Shown here piece by piece: positions 35,588-45,327 of a DNA stretch of 64,000 bases. The position numbers and the translations under genes are program-made. Every line of letters starts with the position of its first letter. Positions within the stretch are counted from its first letter, which is position 1. The notes under the pieces are model-generated. The model saw only the letters and a program-made list of their open reading frames with translations, made no database searches and was not told where the DNA came from. The DNA comes from Corynebacterium kroppenstedtii DSM 44385 (GTDB taxonomy: Bacteria > Actinomycetota > Actinomycetes > Mycobacteriales > Mycobacteriaceae). Location: positions 1,054,001-1,118,000 of the forward strand of contig NC_012704.1 in the NCBI RefSeq assembly GCF_000023145.1, read 5' to 3'.

Positions 35588-36277
35588 CTAGAGTTCGTTC
35601 CATAGCTCTTGGAAATCGTCAATCCTCCACGGATGCCCATCGCGGGGAGCAAAACTGGTCACTCCGCGTAGTTCGTGGAGGGTTTTTATCCCCTCGGGCA
35701 GTTCTAAGCCAGGCTCCACCGGAACACCGAGGACACGGCATCCTGCCGCACGAGCTGCAGACATTCCTGTAGGTGAGTCTTCAACGACGAGGACGTCGTT
35801 GGGATTGACGTCCATTAGGTCGCATGCCCGCGCGTATCCGTCGGGATAGGGCTTTCCGCGAGGAACTTCGTCCCCGGCTACCGACGTGGCGAAAAAACCG
35901 TCGCCGATAACGGGTAAACAGTGGTCCACCAATGCGCGGGCCGTGTTGGTGACTAGTGCCTGGGGAATACCCGCGTCGTGAATATCGTGCAAGAGCGCGG
36001 GAAAACCGGGCCGAAAGTCGAACCCCTCGGAAAGAATCTCGCCCATCCGCGCAAAAAACCACGTCTTCCAGGTGTCAATGAGCTCCGGATTCGGAGTCTG
36101 CCCAGCGAATTCCAGGCACGTTGAAATGGTGTGTTCCGCAGTTCCGCCGACGGTGACCGCTCGTTGTTCGGGTGTGAGGTCTACGCCCATCAACGTGGCC
36201 ATCTCATAGGTGGCTATCCCCCACCGCGGTTCAGTATCGACAAGGGTTCCATCCATGTCCCAAGCAATCGCACGCAT
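35588..36277 (-). CDS. HAD-superfamily phosphatase (beta-phosphoglucomutase-like)
   Basis: The 229-residue hydrolase begins [20 protein letters not shown] (catalytic D-x-D), then a helical cap, [15 protein letters not shown] (motif II Thr), GKPYPDGY (Lys) and [21 protein letters not shown] (motif IV Asp). The substrate is unknown. It lies 32 bp ahead of hisE and may be co-transcribed with hisEG; a histidinol-phosphatase role is conceivable but not shown. A TACACT box 7 nt before the ATG suggests a leaderless start. Confidence 0.88.
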   Translation of the reverse strand: MRAIAWDMDGTLVDTEPRWGIATYEMATLMGVDLTPEQRAVTVGGTAEHTISTCLEFAGQTPNPELIDTWKTWFFARMGEILSEGFDFRPGFPALLHDIHDAGIPQALVTNTARALVDHCLPVIGDGFFATSVAGDEVPRGKPYPDGYARACDLMDVNPNDVLVVEDSPTGMSAARAAGCRVLGVPVEPGLELPEGIKTLHELRGVTSFAPRDGHPWRIDDFQELWNEL

Positions 36278-36284
36278 GCAACAC

Positions 36285-36290
36285 AGTGTA
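36285..36290 (-). promoter_or_regulatory. -10 box of the HAD-hisE-hisG unit (leaderless)
   Basis: TACACT on the minus strand followed by 7 nt and ATG. Confidence 0.5.
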
Positions 36291-36375
36291 CGGAGTGGCA
36301 TCGCACCACGGCGCGAGGAGTTCACGCACTGGCGCGTCGTGTGGCTTTCACGACGGTCACGGTCACGGCAACGAA

Positions 36376-39300
36376 TTAGACATTGAAATACTTTGCCTCC
36401 GGGTGATAGAGCACGAATGCATCAGTTGACTGCTCAGGGTGCAATTGCAGCTCCTCAGACAACTCAACACCAATCCGCTCAGGACGCAAAAGGTCCACCA
36501 ACGCCCGGCGCGATTCCAGGTCGGGGCATGATCCGTAGCCGAAGGAGTAGCGTGCTCCTCGGTATTTGAGGTCGAAGAATGCCCGGTCTTCGGTGCCGTC
36601 GTCGTCGCCGGCGTGGGTGCCGTCGGCGAAGGCGAGTTCGGCTCGGACGCGGGAGTGCCAGTATTCGGCGAGGGCTTCAGTGAGTTGGACGCCGATGCCG
36701 TGGAGTTCGAGGTATTCGCGGTAGTGGTTGTCTTTGAAGAGGACGTTGGCTTTGTCCGCGATGGATTGCCCCATGGTGACGAGCTGAAGTGGGAAGACGT
36801 CGGTGTGCCCGGTGCGTTGTGCTTCGTCGCGTGAGCGGATGAAGTCTGCGATGCAGAGGAACCGTCCGCGTTGTTGGCGTGGGAACTCGAATGATGTTAC
36901 GGGTTGCGCCGTGGGATCTGGTTCTTCTGCCTCGTTGGGTACGGGCAGGATGTGCACGGTGTTGCCTTCTGAGACGGCCGGGAAGTAGCCGTAGACGACG
37001 GCAGAGTGGTTGAGGATTCCTTCTGCTTTGAGGTCGTTGATCCATGCTCTGAGCCGTGGGCGTCCTTCGGTTTCGACGAGTTCGTCGTAGGAGGGGCCGT
37101 CGCCGCCGCGTGTTCCGCGTAGTCCCCATTGGCCCATGAAGAGGGCGCGTTCGTCGAGGCAGGTGAGATAGTCTCTGACGGGGAGGCCTTTGACTATCCG
37201 TGTGCCCCAGAATGGTGGGGTTGCGATGGGGGTATCGGTGGCGACGTCGGAGCGATCAGGGATGACCGCCGGGGCGCTTTCTGCTTTCCGTTTGGCCGCG
37301 ATTTTCCGTGAGCGTTCGTGCCTGGCTTTCCTTTCTTCTTTCTTCTTTTGTGCGCGGGTGGCGGCGGCGATTTGTTCCTCGGTGAGTTCTCGCTGTGAAC
37401 CGCGCTTCATGGACATGATCTGATCCATCAAGTTGAGGCCTTCGAAAGCGTCACGCGCATAGTGGACATCGCCCTGGTAGAGCTCGTCGAGGTCATTTTC
37501 GACGTAAGTGCGTGTCAGCGCTGCTCCGCCGAGGAGGACGGGGTAGTTGGCGGCGCCGGCGGAGTTCATCTCGAGGAGGTTGTCTTTCATGACGACCGTC
37601 GACTTCACCAGGAGTCCGGACATGCCGATGACGTCAGCCTGGTGCTCGGATGCTGCGTGGAGAATGTTGGAAATGGGTTGTTTGATGCCCAGGTTAACCA
37701 CGTCGTAGCCGTTATTGGACAAGATAATGTCCACGAGATTTTTCCCGATATCGTGAACATCTCCTTTGACCGTGGCCAGGATGATTTTGCCTTTGGAGGC
37801 GGAGTCATCGGTGGCTTCCATGAATTGTTCAAGGTGGGATACGGCGGCTTTCATCGTTTCAGCTGATTGCAGCACGAAGGGGAGCTGCATCTGCCCGGAG
37901 CCGAAGAGGTCTCCGACGACTTTCATCCCTGCGAGGAGATCTTGGTTGATGATCTCGAGGGGGTCTTTTTCATCGCGGGCGAGATCGAGATCAGCTTCAA
38001 GTCCGTTCTTTTCGCCGTCGATGATGCGCTGTGCCAGCCGCTTAAAGAGCGGCAGCGCCTGCAGGGCTTCTGCCCGTGCGTCCTTGGCGTCGGCGGCGGA
38101 CACGCCTTGGAATAACTCCATGAAGGTTTGCAGCGGATCGTAATCTTCGTCGGCGGTTCCGCCTCGTCCTTCCGTTCCGCGACGGTCATAAACCATGTCC
38201 AGGGCGACGTCGCGTTGATCGTCGTCGATGCGGTTCATCGGTACGATCTTGCTGGAGTGAGCAATGGCCGTATCCAGTCCGGCCTCGATACATTCGTTCA
38301 GAAAGACCGAATTCAGGACTTGGCGGGCGGCCGGGTTAAGGCCGAACGAAATATTCGACAGCCCCAGCGTGGTGTGGATGTCGGGGTGACGCGAGGTGAT
38401 TTCGCGAATGGCGTTGATCGTTTCGATACCATCGCGGCGGGTTTCTACTTGGCCGGTCGAAATCGGGAACGTCAGGCAATCGACGATGATGTCGCTTTCG
38501 CGCAGGCCCCAGCGCGTGGTGATGTCCGCAATAAGGCGTTCAGCGATCTCGACTTTCTTCTCCGCCGTTCGTGCCTGCCCCTCTTCGTCGATAGTGAGAG
38601 CCACGACCGCCGCGCCATGCTTCTTGACCAGCGTCATGATCCGGTCATAGCGCGACCCGGGGCCGTCACCGTCCTCAAAATTCACCGAGTTGACCGCGCA
38701 CCGGCCACCAAGGTGCTCAAGGCCCATGCGGATAACATCGGGCTCCGTCGAGTCCAACATGATCGGCAGCGTCGAGTTCGTCGCCAAACGGCTCGCGAGC
38801 TCGGCCATGTCTTGGGTGCCATCACGGCCCACATAGTCCACGCACAGATCAATCATGTGGGCACCGTCGCGAGTCTGTGCCTTCGCGATATCCAGGCACT
38901 TATTCCAGTCGCCCTCGAGCATCGCCGTGCGGAAAGCCTTGGAACCGTTGGAGTTCGTCCGCTCCCCAATCATGGTGATCCCCGTGTCCTGAGTCAGCGG
39001 CACGGTTGAATATAGGGATGAAACGTTATCGTCGAAGTCGTGGTGGCGCGCCGGGCGTGTGACGGCGGGAGACTCCGAGGCGTCCTCTTGTGAGTCTGGC
39101 GAACCGATCACGGCGTCGCGAACGGCTGTTATGTGCTCCGGGGTTGTCCCGCAACAGCCGCCGACCATGGAGAGCCCATAATCACGCACGAAGTGGACAC
39201 TTGCCGCGGCAAGTTCGTCGGGAGTCAAAGGATAGACAGCTCCGTTAGCTCCGAGCTCCGGCAAGCCAGCGTTCGGCATGACTGATACCGGCATGGGCGC

Positions 39301-40059
39301 ATGGGCGGATAAGTACCGCAGGTGCTCATTCATCTCGTCGGGGCCGGTTGCACAGTTCATCCCGATGACGTCAATGCCCAGGCGTTCCAGGGCGGTGAGG
39401 GCTGCACCGATTTCTGAACCCAGCAGCATCGTGCCGGTGGTTTCTACCGTCACGTGGCACATGATCGGTAAGGTGGTCCCGTAATCGTCGAAAGCTTGCT
39501 GGACGCCGTGTACCGCGGCTTTGACTTGCAAGAGATCTTGTGCGGTCTCAATCAGGATGGCGTCTGCCCCACCGCGGACTAATCCGTGGGCTGCTTCCGT
39601 GTACGCATCGCGAAGGTCTGAGAACGGAGCATTCCCGAGAGTAGGAAGCTTTGTTCCCGGACCTAATGATCCAAGAACGAAGCGTTTCATGCCTTCGCGG
39701 CCAGGCCCCATGTCATCAGCAACCGATCGAGCGATCTGGGTGCCGGCGTAGGCAATTTCCTCGATGCGATCTTCAATGCCGTAATCGGCAAAATTGGGGA
39801 GGTTGCAGCCGAAGGTATTTGTTTCGACGGCATCGGCCCCCGCCTCAAAGTATCGGCGGTGAATGTCGGCCAAGATATCGGGGCGGGTGATGTTGAGAAT
39901 TTCGTTGCATCCCTCGAGCCCGTGGAAATCTGCATCCAAGTCAAGGTCAATGGCTTGAAGTTGCGTCCCCATGGCTCCGTCACCGATCAGCACCCGGTCA
40001 TGGAGGGCCTGGAGAAACTCGGATTTCTTAGGATTCAAAGGTTGACGCTCATCATTCAC
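36376..40059 (-). CDS. metH: Cobalamin-dependent methionine synthase MetH
   Basis: The ~1227-residue four-module enzyme is complete. The homocysteine module (1-~330) has LIGDGAMGTQL and the zinc cysteines in GGCCGTTPEH. The folate module (~350-640) has TMIGERTNSNGS. The B12 module (~690-900) has ATVKGDVHDIGKNLVDIIL (His ligand near residue 770). The C-terminal reactivation domain has SFGYGSCPDLESRRALVDLL. It methylates homocysteine using methyl-tetrahydrofolate. GTG at 40059 has a TAAGCT box 8 nt upstream; a TTG at 40098 in the same frame has no ribosome site. The stretch 36550-37450 is G+T rich on the top strand. Confidence 0.95.
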   Translation of the reverse strand: MNDERQPLNPKKSEFLQALHDRVLIGDGAMGTQLQAIDLDLDADFHGLEGCNEILNITRPDILADIHRRYFEAGADAVETNTFGCNLPNFADYGIEDRIEEIAYAGTQIARSVADDMGPGREGMKRFVLGSLGPGTKLPTLGNAPFSDLRDAYTEAAHGLVRGGADAILIETAQDLLQVKAAVHGVQQAFDDYGTTLPIMCHVTVETTGTMLLGSEIGAALTALERLGIDVIGMNCATGPDEMNEHLRYLSAHAPMPVSVMPNAGLPELGANGAVYPLTPDELAAASVHFVRDYGLSMVGGCCGTTPEHITAVRDAVIGSPDSQEDASESPAVTRPARHHDFDDNVSSLYSTVPLTQDTGITMIGERTNSNGSKAFRTAMLEGDWNKCLDIAKAQTRDGAHMIDLCVDYVGRDGTQDMAELASRLATNSTLPIMLDSTEPDVIRMGLEHLGGRCAVNSVNFEDGDGPGSRYDRIMTLVKKHGAAVVALTIDEEGQARTAEKKVEIAERLIADITTRWGLRESDIIVDCLTFPISTGQVETRRDGIETINAIREITSRHPDIHTTLGLSNISFGLNPAARQVLNSVFLNECIEAGLDTAIAHSSKIVPMNRIDDDQRDVALDMVYDRRGTEGRGGTADEDYDPLQTFMELFQGVSAADAKDARAEALQALPLFKRLAQRIIDGEKNGLEADLDLARDEKDPLEIINQDLLAGMKVVGDLFGSGQMQLPFVLQSAETMKAAVSHLEQFMEATDDSASKGKIILATVKGDVHDIGKNLVDIILSNNGYDVVNLGIKQPISNILHAASEHQADVIGMSGLLVKSTVVMKDNLLEMNSAGAANYPVLLGGAALTRTYVENDLDELYQGDVHYARDAFEGLNLMDQIMSMKRGSQRELTEEQIAAATRAQKKKEERKARHERSRKIAAKRKAESAPAVIPDRSDVATDTPIATPPFWGTRIVKGLPVRDYLTCLDERALFMGQWGLRGTRGGDGPSYDELVETEGRPRLRAWINDLKAEGILNHSAVVYGYFPAVSEGNTVHILPVPNEAEEPDPTAQPVTSFEFPRQQRGRFLCIADFIRSRDEAQRTGHTDVFPLQLVTMGQSIADKANVLFKDNHYREYLELHGIGVQLTEALAEYWHSRVRAELAFADGTHAGDDDGTEDRAFFDLKYRGARYSFGYGSCPDLESRRALVDLLRPERIGVELSEELQLHPEQSTDAFVLYHPEAKYFNV

Positions 40060-40067
40060 AGATAGAC

Positions 40068-40073
40068 AGCTTA
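40068..40073 (-). promoter_or_regulatory. -10 box of metH
   Basis: TAAGCT on the minus strand lies 8 nt ahead of the GTG at 40059. A TAGACT (40074-40079) directly adjoins it and could be used instead, giving a 13-nt leader. Confidence 0.35.
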
Positions 40074-40111
40074 GTCTACTATTGGGGTGCTCGACCAAAT
40101 CCGTCGGTGAC

Positions 40112-41674
40112 CTAAAGTTTTAGCCCCAGTAGAGCATCAACACACCCGGCGACCAACGCTGCAGCGGGCGAGAGATGAGAATACAAAGCGGAAGGGGCGT
40201 CGCCGCGCTGATGGGGGGCGGGCAACAGGTCTACCGTAAGCTCCCCCGACGCATGCGAGTGGGCCCCGCACCGCTGGGTACCCGCCGTTGCCGACGCGAG
40301 CTCCACAGACTTGGCATCCGCTTCGCTATCTTTCCCGTCGTCGAGAATCGTGATCTTCCCCTGAGCAACACTGAGCTTGTCATCCGTCGCTGGAGCCGCA
40401 CAGGGAACGGGTACCGAGAGGGACTCATGGGCGTTCTTCCCGTCAACACCAGGCAGATCCCAAATCTTTTCCTTGTCGACGATACTGCCCGCCCATTCGT
40501 CGACGAGATCGACAGCAGCTGGCGTGTCCAGATCAGTTGCGAGAGCCTGGCGAACGTCGTCGACTAATCGACGGGCTCGCGCCTCAGAATCAGCGTCGTT
40601 GTGAGCATGAACAGTCTCGACGGCAGTGCGCCACAGAGCTAAACGTCGTGAAGCGGCAGCCAAAAGAGCATCCGACCAGTTGCGCTGATCACGATAATGC
40701 CCGGCGTAGAGGGCTAAACGAATGGACGACGGATCAGTTCCGGCATTACACAACCTGGATACAAACACAAGATTGCCCAACGACTTGCTCATCTTGACGC
40801 CGCCGAGAGCAATAAGTCCGGTGTGCATGTAATGGTCAGCCATGCGCTCCACGCCGCATGCCGCTTCCACGTGAGCTGCGGAGTATTCGTGGTGAGGGAA
40901 AATGAGGTCTTCTCCCCCTCCTTGGACATCAAAATGGCTGCCCAAATACCGCGCTGCAATAGCGGCGCACTCAATATGCCAGCCGGGCCGTCCGCGCCCA
41001 AAGGGCGAATCCCACGCTGGTTCACCGGGGCGCTCTGCGCGCCACAGCAAGGAATCTAACGGATCTCGCTTCCCCGGGCGGTCTGGATCGCCACCTCTTT
41101 CCGCAAAGAATTGCTCCATCGTGGCTTCGTCGTACCGCGACTCATAACCAAATTGCGGGGTTGCCGTTCGATCGGCATAGACATCCGGATATGTGGGATC
41201 GTCCACAACATAGGCAGACCCGTTGTCCAGCAACGTGCTCACCATGTCGATGACATCGGGAATGGCCTCAACTGCGCCGATATATGACGTTGGTGGGATC
41301 ACCCCAAGGTTGGCCATATCCTGGCGGAACAGATCGGTTTGCTCCTCCCCCAGCTCCTGCCAATCGACCCCGTCGCGTTGGGCTCGCTCGAACAGCGGAT
41401 CGTCCACGTCGGTGACATTTTGCACGAAGTTCACGCGGTGGCCATTCGCCAATAACTGCCTATTCAAAACATCAAAGGTGACGTACGTGGCAGCATGACC
41501 CAAGTGCGTCGAATCATAAGGAGTGATTCCGCAGACATACACCGTCGCCTCGTCGGACGGTGTGAGAGGGGTGACTTCACGGGATGCCGTATCCCACATG
41601 TGGAGAGGAACCGGTTGGTCCTCCCCGACGACGGAACGGAAATCAGCAACAAGGGGTTTTTGCCACGACTGCAT
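40112..41674 (-). CDS. mshC: Mycothiol cysteine ligase MshC, with a C-terminal insertion
   Basis: The 520-residue class I aminoacyl-tRNA-synthetase-like ligase joins cysteine to GlcN-inositol in mycothiol synthesis. MshC-specific sequence at the N-terminus ([15 protein letters not shown]) distinguishes it from CysRS. It has [20 protein letters not shown] (HIGH-type and Zn Cys), [43 protein letters not shown] and [16 protein letters not shown]. The family is about 410-420 residues. Here roughly 100 extra Ser/Asp/Ala-rich residues lie between VDEWAGSIV (~385) and the usual end [21 protein letters not shown] lies 7 nt before the ATG. Confidence 0.93.
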   Translation of the reverse strand: MQSWQKPLVADFRSVVGEDQPVPLHMWDTASREVTPLTPSDEATVYVCGITPYDSTHLGHAATYVTFDVLNRQLLANGHRVNFVQNVTDVDDPLFERAQRDGVDWQELGEEQTDLFRQDMANLGVIPPTSYIGAVEAIPDVIDMVSTLLDNGSAYVVDDPTYPDVYADRTATPQFGYESRYDEATMEQFFAERGGDPDRPGKRDPLDSLLWRAERPGEPAWDSPFGRGRPGWHIECAAIAARYLGSHFDVQGGGEDLIFPHHEYSAAHVEAACGVERMADHYMHTGLIALGGVKMSKSLGNLVFVSRLCNAGTDPSSIRLALYAGHYRDQRNWSDALLAAASRRLALWRTAVETVHAHNDADSEARARRLVDDVRQALATDLDTPAAVDLVDEWAGSIVDKEKIWDLPGVDGKNAHESLSVPVPCAAPATDDKLSVAQGKITILDDGKDSEADAKSVELASATAGTQRCGAHSHASGELTVDLLPAPHQRGDAPSALYSHLSPAAALVAGCVDALLGLKL

Positions 41675-41681
41675 GAGCCTT

Positions 41682-41687
41682 AGTCTA
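41682..41687 (-). promoter_or_regulatory. -10 box of mshC (leaderless)
   Basis: TAGACT on the minus strand, 7 nt, then ATG; identical hexamer and spacing to mpa. Confidence 0.5.
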
Positions 41688-41708
41688 CGGCCCCCCTGGC
41701 GATATGGC

Positions 41709-42773
41709 TTAGGCGGCTGCCATCACGCCCGTAGCCAGGAGAATCATCACGATAATCCCCACCGGGATGCGGTACGCAGCAAACCAGGCAAATGAATTAT
41801 TTGCGACGAACTTGAGCAACCACGCAATAGAGACGTAGCCCAGCGCAAACGCGATTAACGTGCCCACCAACAGCTGCGGGCCGGAAGCGATTTGCCCGTC
41901 GGTGGGGTGAAAAGCATCAGGCAGGGAGAAAAGCCCGGAAGCCAGGACGGCAGGGATAGCTAGCAAGAATGAAAAACGCGTCGCTGCCTCGCGATCCTGG
42001 TTAAGGAAGAGCCCCGCGGACACGGTGCCACCCGAACGAGAGACGCCCGGAATGAGCGCAAGGCATTGAGCGAACCCCATGATGATGGCGTCGCGCATGG
42101 TCAAGTCTTTCTCCGTCCGCGTGTGACGACCTACCCGTTCGGCCCAAATGAACACGAACGAGAACAGGATGAGCACCGCGGCGGTGAGCCACAAATTGCG
42201 GAAATTGTCGCGGATGAAGTCTTTGAGGACGTATCCAATAATTCCCACGGGAATGGTGCCTACAATCACCATCCACCCCATGCGGTAGTCGGCCCCGCGC
42301 TTGGTTTTATCCATCAGGCCAGCGAACCATCCGGTGATGATGCGCCAAATGTCCTTGGCAAAAAACACCAACACTGCCGCTTCTGTCCCCAACTGAACGA
42401 CGGCAGTGAATGAGGCACCTGCATCTTGGTTCCACAGAAGTTGGGACACGATCCGGAGGTGGCCCGACGATGACACAGGCAAGAACTCTGTGAGGCCCTG
42501 GATGATCGACAGGATGATCGTTTGTATCCAACTCATGTGGGTCTCGGTACCGGCGGCTGCGAGATCAGTGGCCACATGGGCATGGGTAGCAGCGTGGGCT
42601 GATGTGCCCGTCTGGCTCAGCCACGAGGCTGGCGACTGCGCTAATGAGGATGCGGTTTCGTGGATCCTTCCCGCCACTGATCCAAGAAAACCGTGAGCCT
42701 GATGGAGTTGATGTAGGTGCGTGAACGCGTCGTGAACTACCCCTGAAACAGAGGTGAGTGCCGAATTGGCCAT
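41709..42773 (-). CDS. uppP: Undecaprenyl-diphosphatase UppP (BacA) with N-terminal extension
   Basis: The canonical enzyme starts at [27 protein letters not shown] (first part [18 protein letters not shown]; start position 42536) and has the second motif [16 protein letters not shown] plus about eight membrane helices. It dephosphorylates C55-diphosphate to recycle the carrier for wall synthesis. The frame continues upstream. An AGGTAG site 6 nt before an ATG at 42773 supports a 79-residue extension of His/Ala/Ser-rich, amphipathic sequence, whereas no clear ribosome site precedes 42536. The frame is open even to 42827. Which start is used needs N-terminal data. Confidence 0.88.
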   Translation of the reverse strand: MANSALTSVSGVVHDAFTHLHQLHQAHGFLGSVAGRIHETASSLAQSPASWLSQTGTSAHAATHAHVATDLAAAGTETHMSWIQTIILSIIQGLTEFLPVSSSGHLRIVSQLLWNQDAGASFTAVVQLGTEAAVLVFFAKDIWRIITGWFAGLMDKTKRGADYRMGWMVIVGTIPVGIIGYVLKDFIRDNFRNLWLTAAVLILFSFVFIWAERVGRHTRTEKDLTMRDAIIMGFAQCLALIPGVSRSGGTVSAGLFLNQDREAATRFSFLLAIPAVLASGLFSLPDAFHPTDGQIASGPQLLVGTLIAFALGYVSIAWLLKFVANNSFAWFAAYRIPVGIIVMILLATGVMAAA

Positions 42774-42962
42774 AGAAACTACCTGTCGTGTAGCCCGGAC
42801 CAGGAGCCCGGAAATGGATAGAGACACGGCAAGTAGGCTAGCAACTTTATGGGCTCACCGTTATCTTCCAGCGTATGGGGCATTTGCGGAGATAAGAAAG
42901 CGCGTGAGAATCACTGTTCATCTCTGGCCGTCGCCTCGGTGTCTTAGCTCCGTGACCTGTAG

Positions 42963-42968
42963 TAGCGT
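42963..42968 (+). promoter_or_regulatory. -10 box of the LppL-like gene (leaderless)
   Basis: TAGCGT is followed by 7 nt and the GTG at 42976. Confidence 0.45.
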
Positions 42969-42975
42969 TACGAGA

Positions 42976-44160
42976 GTGATTTCCGACGGTACTCCTGGTC
43001 AATCGATTCGTACTGGTACATTGCCGACGCAGCGCAAACAACGACGCCTCGGTGCGCGAGCGTTAAGCATCGCGTGTTGCAGTGGTCTGACCGTCACGAT
43101 GCTGGCGGGTTGCTCACGCAGCGATGATCAAGAAGCGTTATCGAAGGCAGAAGACGTCTCGCCGACGTCGGTACCTGCCGCGGAACCCCCGTCGGGAGAT
43201 ACTCGCGATGTCGATCTCCCCGGTGACGGTGTTTCCGATTTAGTGGTGAGTGGTCAGTCAGACTCACCAGTCATCGCCGGCCTGTCCGGTGGAAAAATGG
43301 TGATCGGAACGTCGTCGGATTGGACGAACGGGAAGCCCAAGTCGGTGGATCTTGGCAAGGATTGTAAAGATCTTTCTCGTGCCGCGGGGGGCGGTTTTTC
43401 TGTCGCATGTGAGAACCATGTGCTCGTTTTCGATGGCCAAGGCAAGAAGGTTCACGATCTCGAGGTTGACGGCACCGCGACGACGGCGGCGGTGACCAGC
43501 GATGTTGTCAGTGTGACTTTCGCCGGTGAGAAGAAAATCAAGTACTTCCCTCTGGACGGTTCCGATAAGGATGGGAAGGCAACTGTTTCTATCGGCGAAG
43601 GAGCGATCCAATCGCTGATCGTGGATCCTGATCCTAAATCTGGGTCAGATAAAGAGATGTCAGCGGTGTTCGACAAGAAACAGTCGAGTCTAACGGGTGT
43701 GTATCCCGGCGAGGACAAGGAAGGATCGTCGCTGCGGATCGGCCAAGGTGCTGGGAAAATTGCCGGTGGGCAGGACGGCGTTGTTGTGGCGTCGTCAACC
43801 AAGTTGAACTCGATTGAGATTTTCACGGCCAACGATATTTTGAGGAAACACCAAACAATCCATACTGATTCCGTCCCGTGGGGTGTGGCGTGGGATGCCA
43901 ACACACGCACGGTGTGGGTGACGTCAACGGGGAAGAACACCGTCATTGGGTATGACATTTCGTCGGGCGTTCCAGTCAAAGTGGCGACGATGCACACGAT
44001 TCCCGATGCTCAGTCGGTTGTGGTTGATGGCGATGGAGGCCTGTTGATTGCGTCGCCGCAGTCCTCGACGGTGCAACACATATCGAAGGATCAGGTGAGC
44101 GAGGCGCGCCATGAGGGTGCCTCGAGTGAGCCGAGTTATCCCGTGAAGAAGGAAGCATAA
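42976..44160 (+). CDS. lppL: LppL-like lipoprotein with beta-propeller-like body
   Basis: The ~394-residue protein has a basic N-terminus (TQRKQRRLGARAL), a hydrophobic segment and the lipobox MLAGC around residue 43, followed by a Ser/Pro/Glu linker. The rest consists of repeated short beta units (for example VPWGVAWDANTRTVWVTSTGKNTVIGYDI, in pieces), suggesting a propeller fold. Its place directly before pyrD matches the lppL gene of M. tuberculosis as I recall it; function unknown. GTG at 42976 follows TAGCGT by 7 nt. Earlier in-frame starts would bury the signal peptide. Two bases separate it from pyrD. Confidence 0.8.
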   Translation: MISDGTPGQSIRTGTLPTQRKQRRLGARALSIACCSGLTVTMLAGCSRSDDQEALSKAEDVSPTSVPAAEPPSGDTRDVDLPGDGVSDLVVSGQSDSPVIAGLSGGKMVIGTSSDWTNGKPKSVDLGKDCKDLSRAAGGGFSVACENHVLVFDGQGKKVHDLEVDGTATTAAVTSDVVSVTFAGEKKIKYFPLDGSDKDGKATVSIGEGAIQSLIVDPDPKSGSDKEMSAVFDKKQSSLTGVYPGEDKEGSSLRIGQGAGKIAGGQDGVVVASSTKLNSIEIFTANDILRKHQTIHTDSVPWGVAWDANTRTVWVTSTGKNTVIGYDISSGVPVKVATMHTIPDAQSVVVDGDGGLLIASPQSSTVQHISKDQVSEARHEGASSEPSYPVKKEA

Positions 44161-44162
44161 TC

Positions 44163-45323
44163 ATGTCGTTGACCAGCACTGATCGTATTGATGCCGATCT
44201 TGAGGATTGCCGGAAGTCACATCCCGTACGAAGCGCTATCTACTCCTGGTCATTGCGGCAAATGTTCCGCTTGGACCCTGAGACTATTCATTCATTAATG
44301 ACGAAGGCCTTGGGCATTTTTCAGCGCATGCCGATGGCTAATCGGGCTCTTGAACGATGGTGGGCTGTCCATGACACAGCGCTGGAACAGACTGTTTTTG
44401 GTGTGAACTTCCCTCGGCCCCTGGGCCTGGCTGCTGGGTTTGATAAGAGCGCAACGTCCCCGGATGTGTGGTCTCCTCTGGGCTTTGGGTTCGCCGAGCT
44501 GGGTACTGTGACAGCGGAGGGACAACCTGGTAATCCCTCCCCCAGGCTTTTTCGGTTGCGACGCGACCATGCGATTTTGAATCGGATGGGCTTTAACAAT
44601 GAGGGCGCCGTACTGTGTGCACGGCGGATCGCTCGACGCCGAAGCCGTGACGTGATTGCGGTCAATATCGGTAAGACGAAGAAAACCCCCATTGAAGAGG
44701 CTGCAGAGGATTATCGCTTATCGGCCCGTTTGCTTGGGCATCACGCAGATTTCGTGGTGGTGAACGTCTCGAGCCCGAATACCCCGGGGTTACGGGATTT
44801 GCAGGCAGTGGATTCGTTGGAACCAATTGTGGACGCGGTTCTTGACGAGGTCGAGGACACACCTGTGTTGATTAAAATCGCCCCTGACCTGTGTGATGAT
44901 GACATTCTTGCGGTTGCGGATTTGGCCCAGGAGAAGGGGCTGGCCGGGATTGTGGCGACAAATACGACCATTTCCCGTGACCATTTAACGACGCCGTCCT
45001 CTGAGGTGGAGGCGATGGGTGCTGGTGGTGTGTCGGGTCGCCCGGTGGCGGACCGTTCCCTGGAGGTTCTGCGTTTGTTACGCAAACACGTGGGCGAGTC
45101 GTTGACTCTTGTCTCTGTCGGCGGAATTGAGGCCCCGCAGCAGGCATGGGAGCGTATCGGTGCGGGCGCGAGTTTGCTCGAGGGGTACACCGCGTTGATT
45201 TATGGTGGCCCCGATTGGATTCGCGATATCCATCGTGGTCTGGCAGAGCAGGTCCGACGCCATGGCTTGGGCTCCATTGCTGATGCTGTTGGCCGGGAGC
45301 TCCCCTGGATCCCGGCTTCGTAG
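44163..45323 (+). CDS. pyrD: Quinone-dependent dihydroorotate dehydrogenase (class 2)
   Basis: The 386-residue FMN enzyme has an N-terminal membrane-associating helix pair (LRQMFRLDPETIHSLMTKAL), then the barrel: GLAAGFDKSATSPDVW, ELGTVTAEGQPGNPSPRLFRL, RMGFNNEGA, VVVNVSSPNTPGLRDLQ (catalytic Ser), VLIKIAPDLCDD, VATNTTISRDHL and LVSVGGIEAPQQAWE. It oxidises dihydroorotate to orotate in pyrimidine synthesis. GGAAG lies 9 nt before the ATG, inside the end of the lipoprotein gene, so the two are coupled. The gene body is G+T rich. Confidence 0.96.
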   Translation: MSLTSTDRIDADLEDCRKSHPVRSAIYSWSLRQMFRLDPETIHSLMTKALGIFQRMPMANRALERWWAVHDTALEQTVFGVNFPRPLGLAAGFDKSATSPDVWSPLGFGFAELGTVTAEGQPGNPSPRLFRLRRDHAILNRMGFNNEGAVLCARRIARRRSRDVIAVNIGKTKKTPIEEAAEDYRLSARLLGHHADFVVVNVSSPNTPGLRDLQAVDSLEPIVDAVLDEVEDTPVLIKIAPDLCDDDILAVADLAQEKGLAGIVATNTTISRDHLTTPSSEVEAMGAGGVSGRPVADRSLEVLRLLRKHVGESLTLVSVGGIEAPQQAWERIGAGASLLEGYTALIYGGPDWIRDIHRGLAEQVRRHGLGSIADAVGRELPWIPAS

Positions 45324-45327
45324 CTTC

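Noticed and set aside
35556..35603. Longer HisE starting at 35603
   Set aside because: The extra 16 residues overlap the HAD gene end and have no counterpart in HisE; the conserved start is 35555.
40060..40098. TTG start of MetH at 40098
   Set aside because: There is no ribosome site, and the -10 boxes lie inside this stretch, so transcripts starting there would not contain it.
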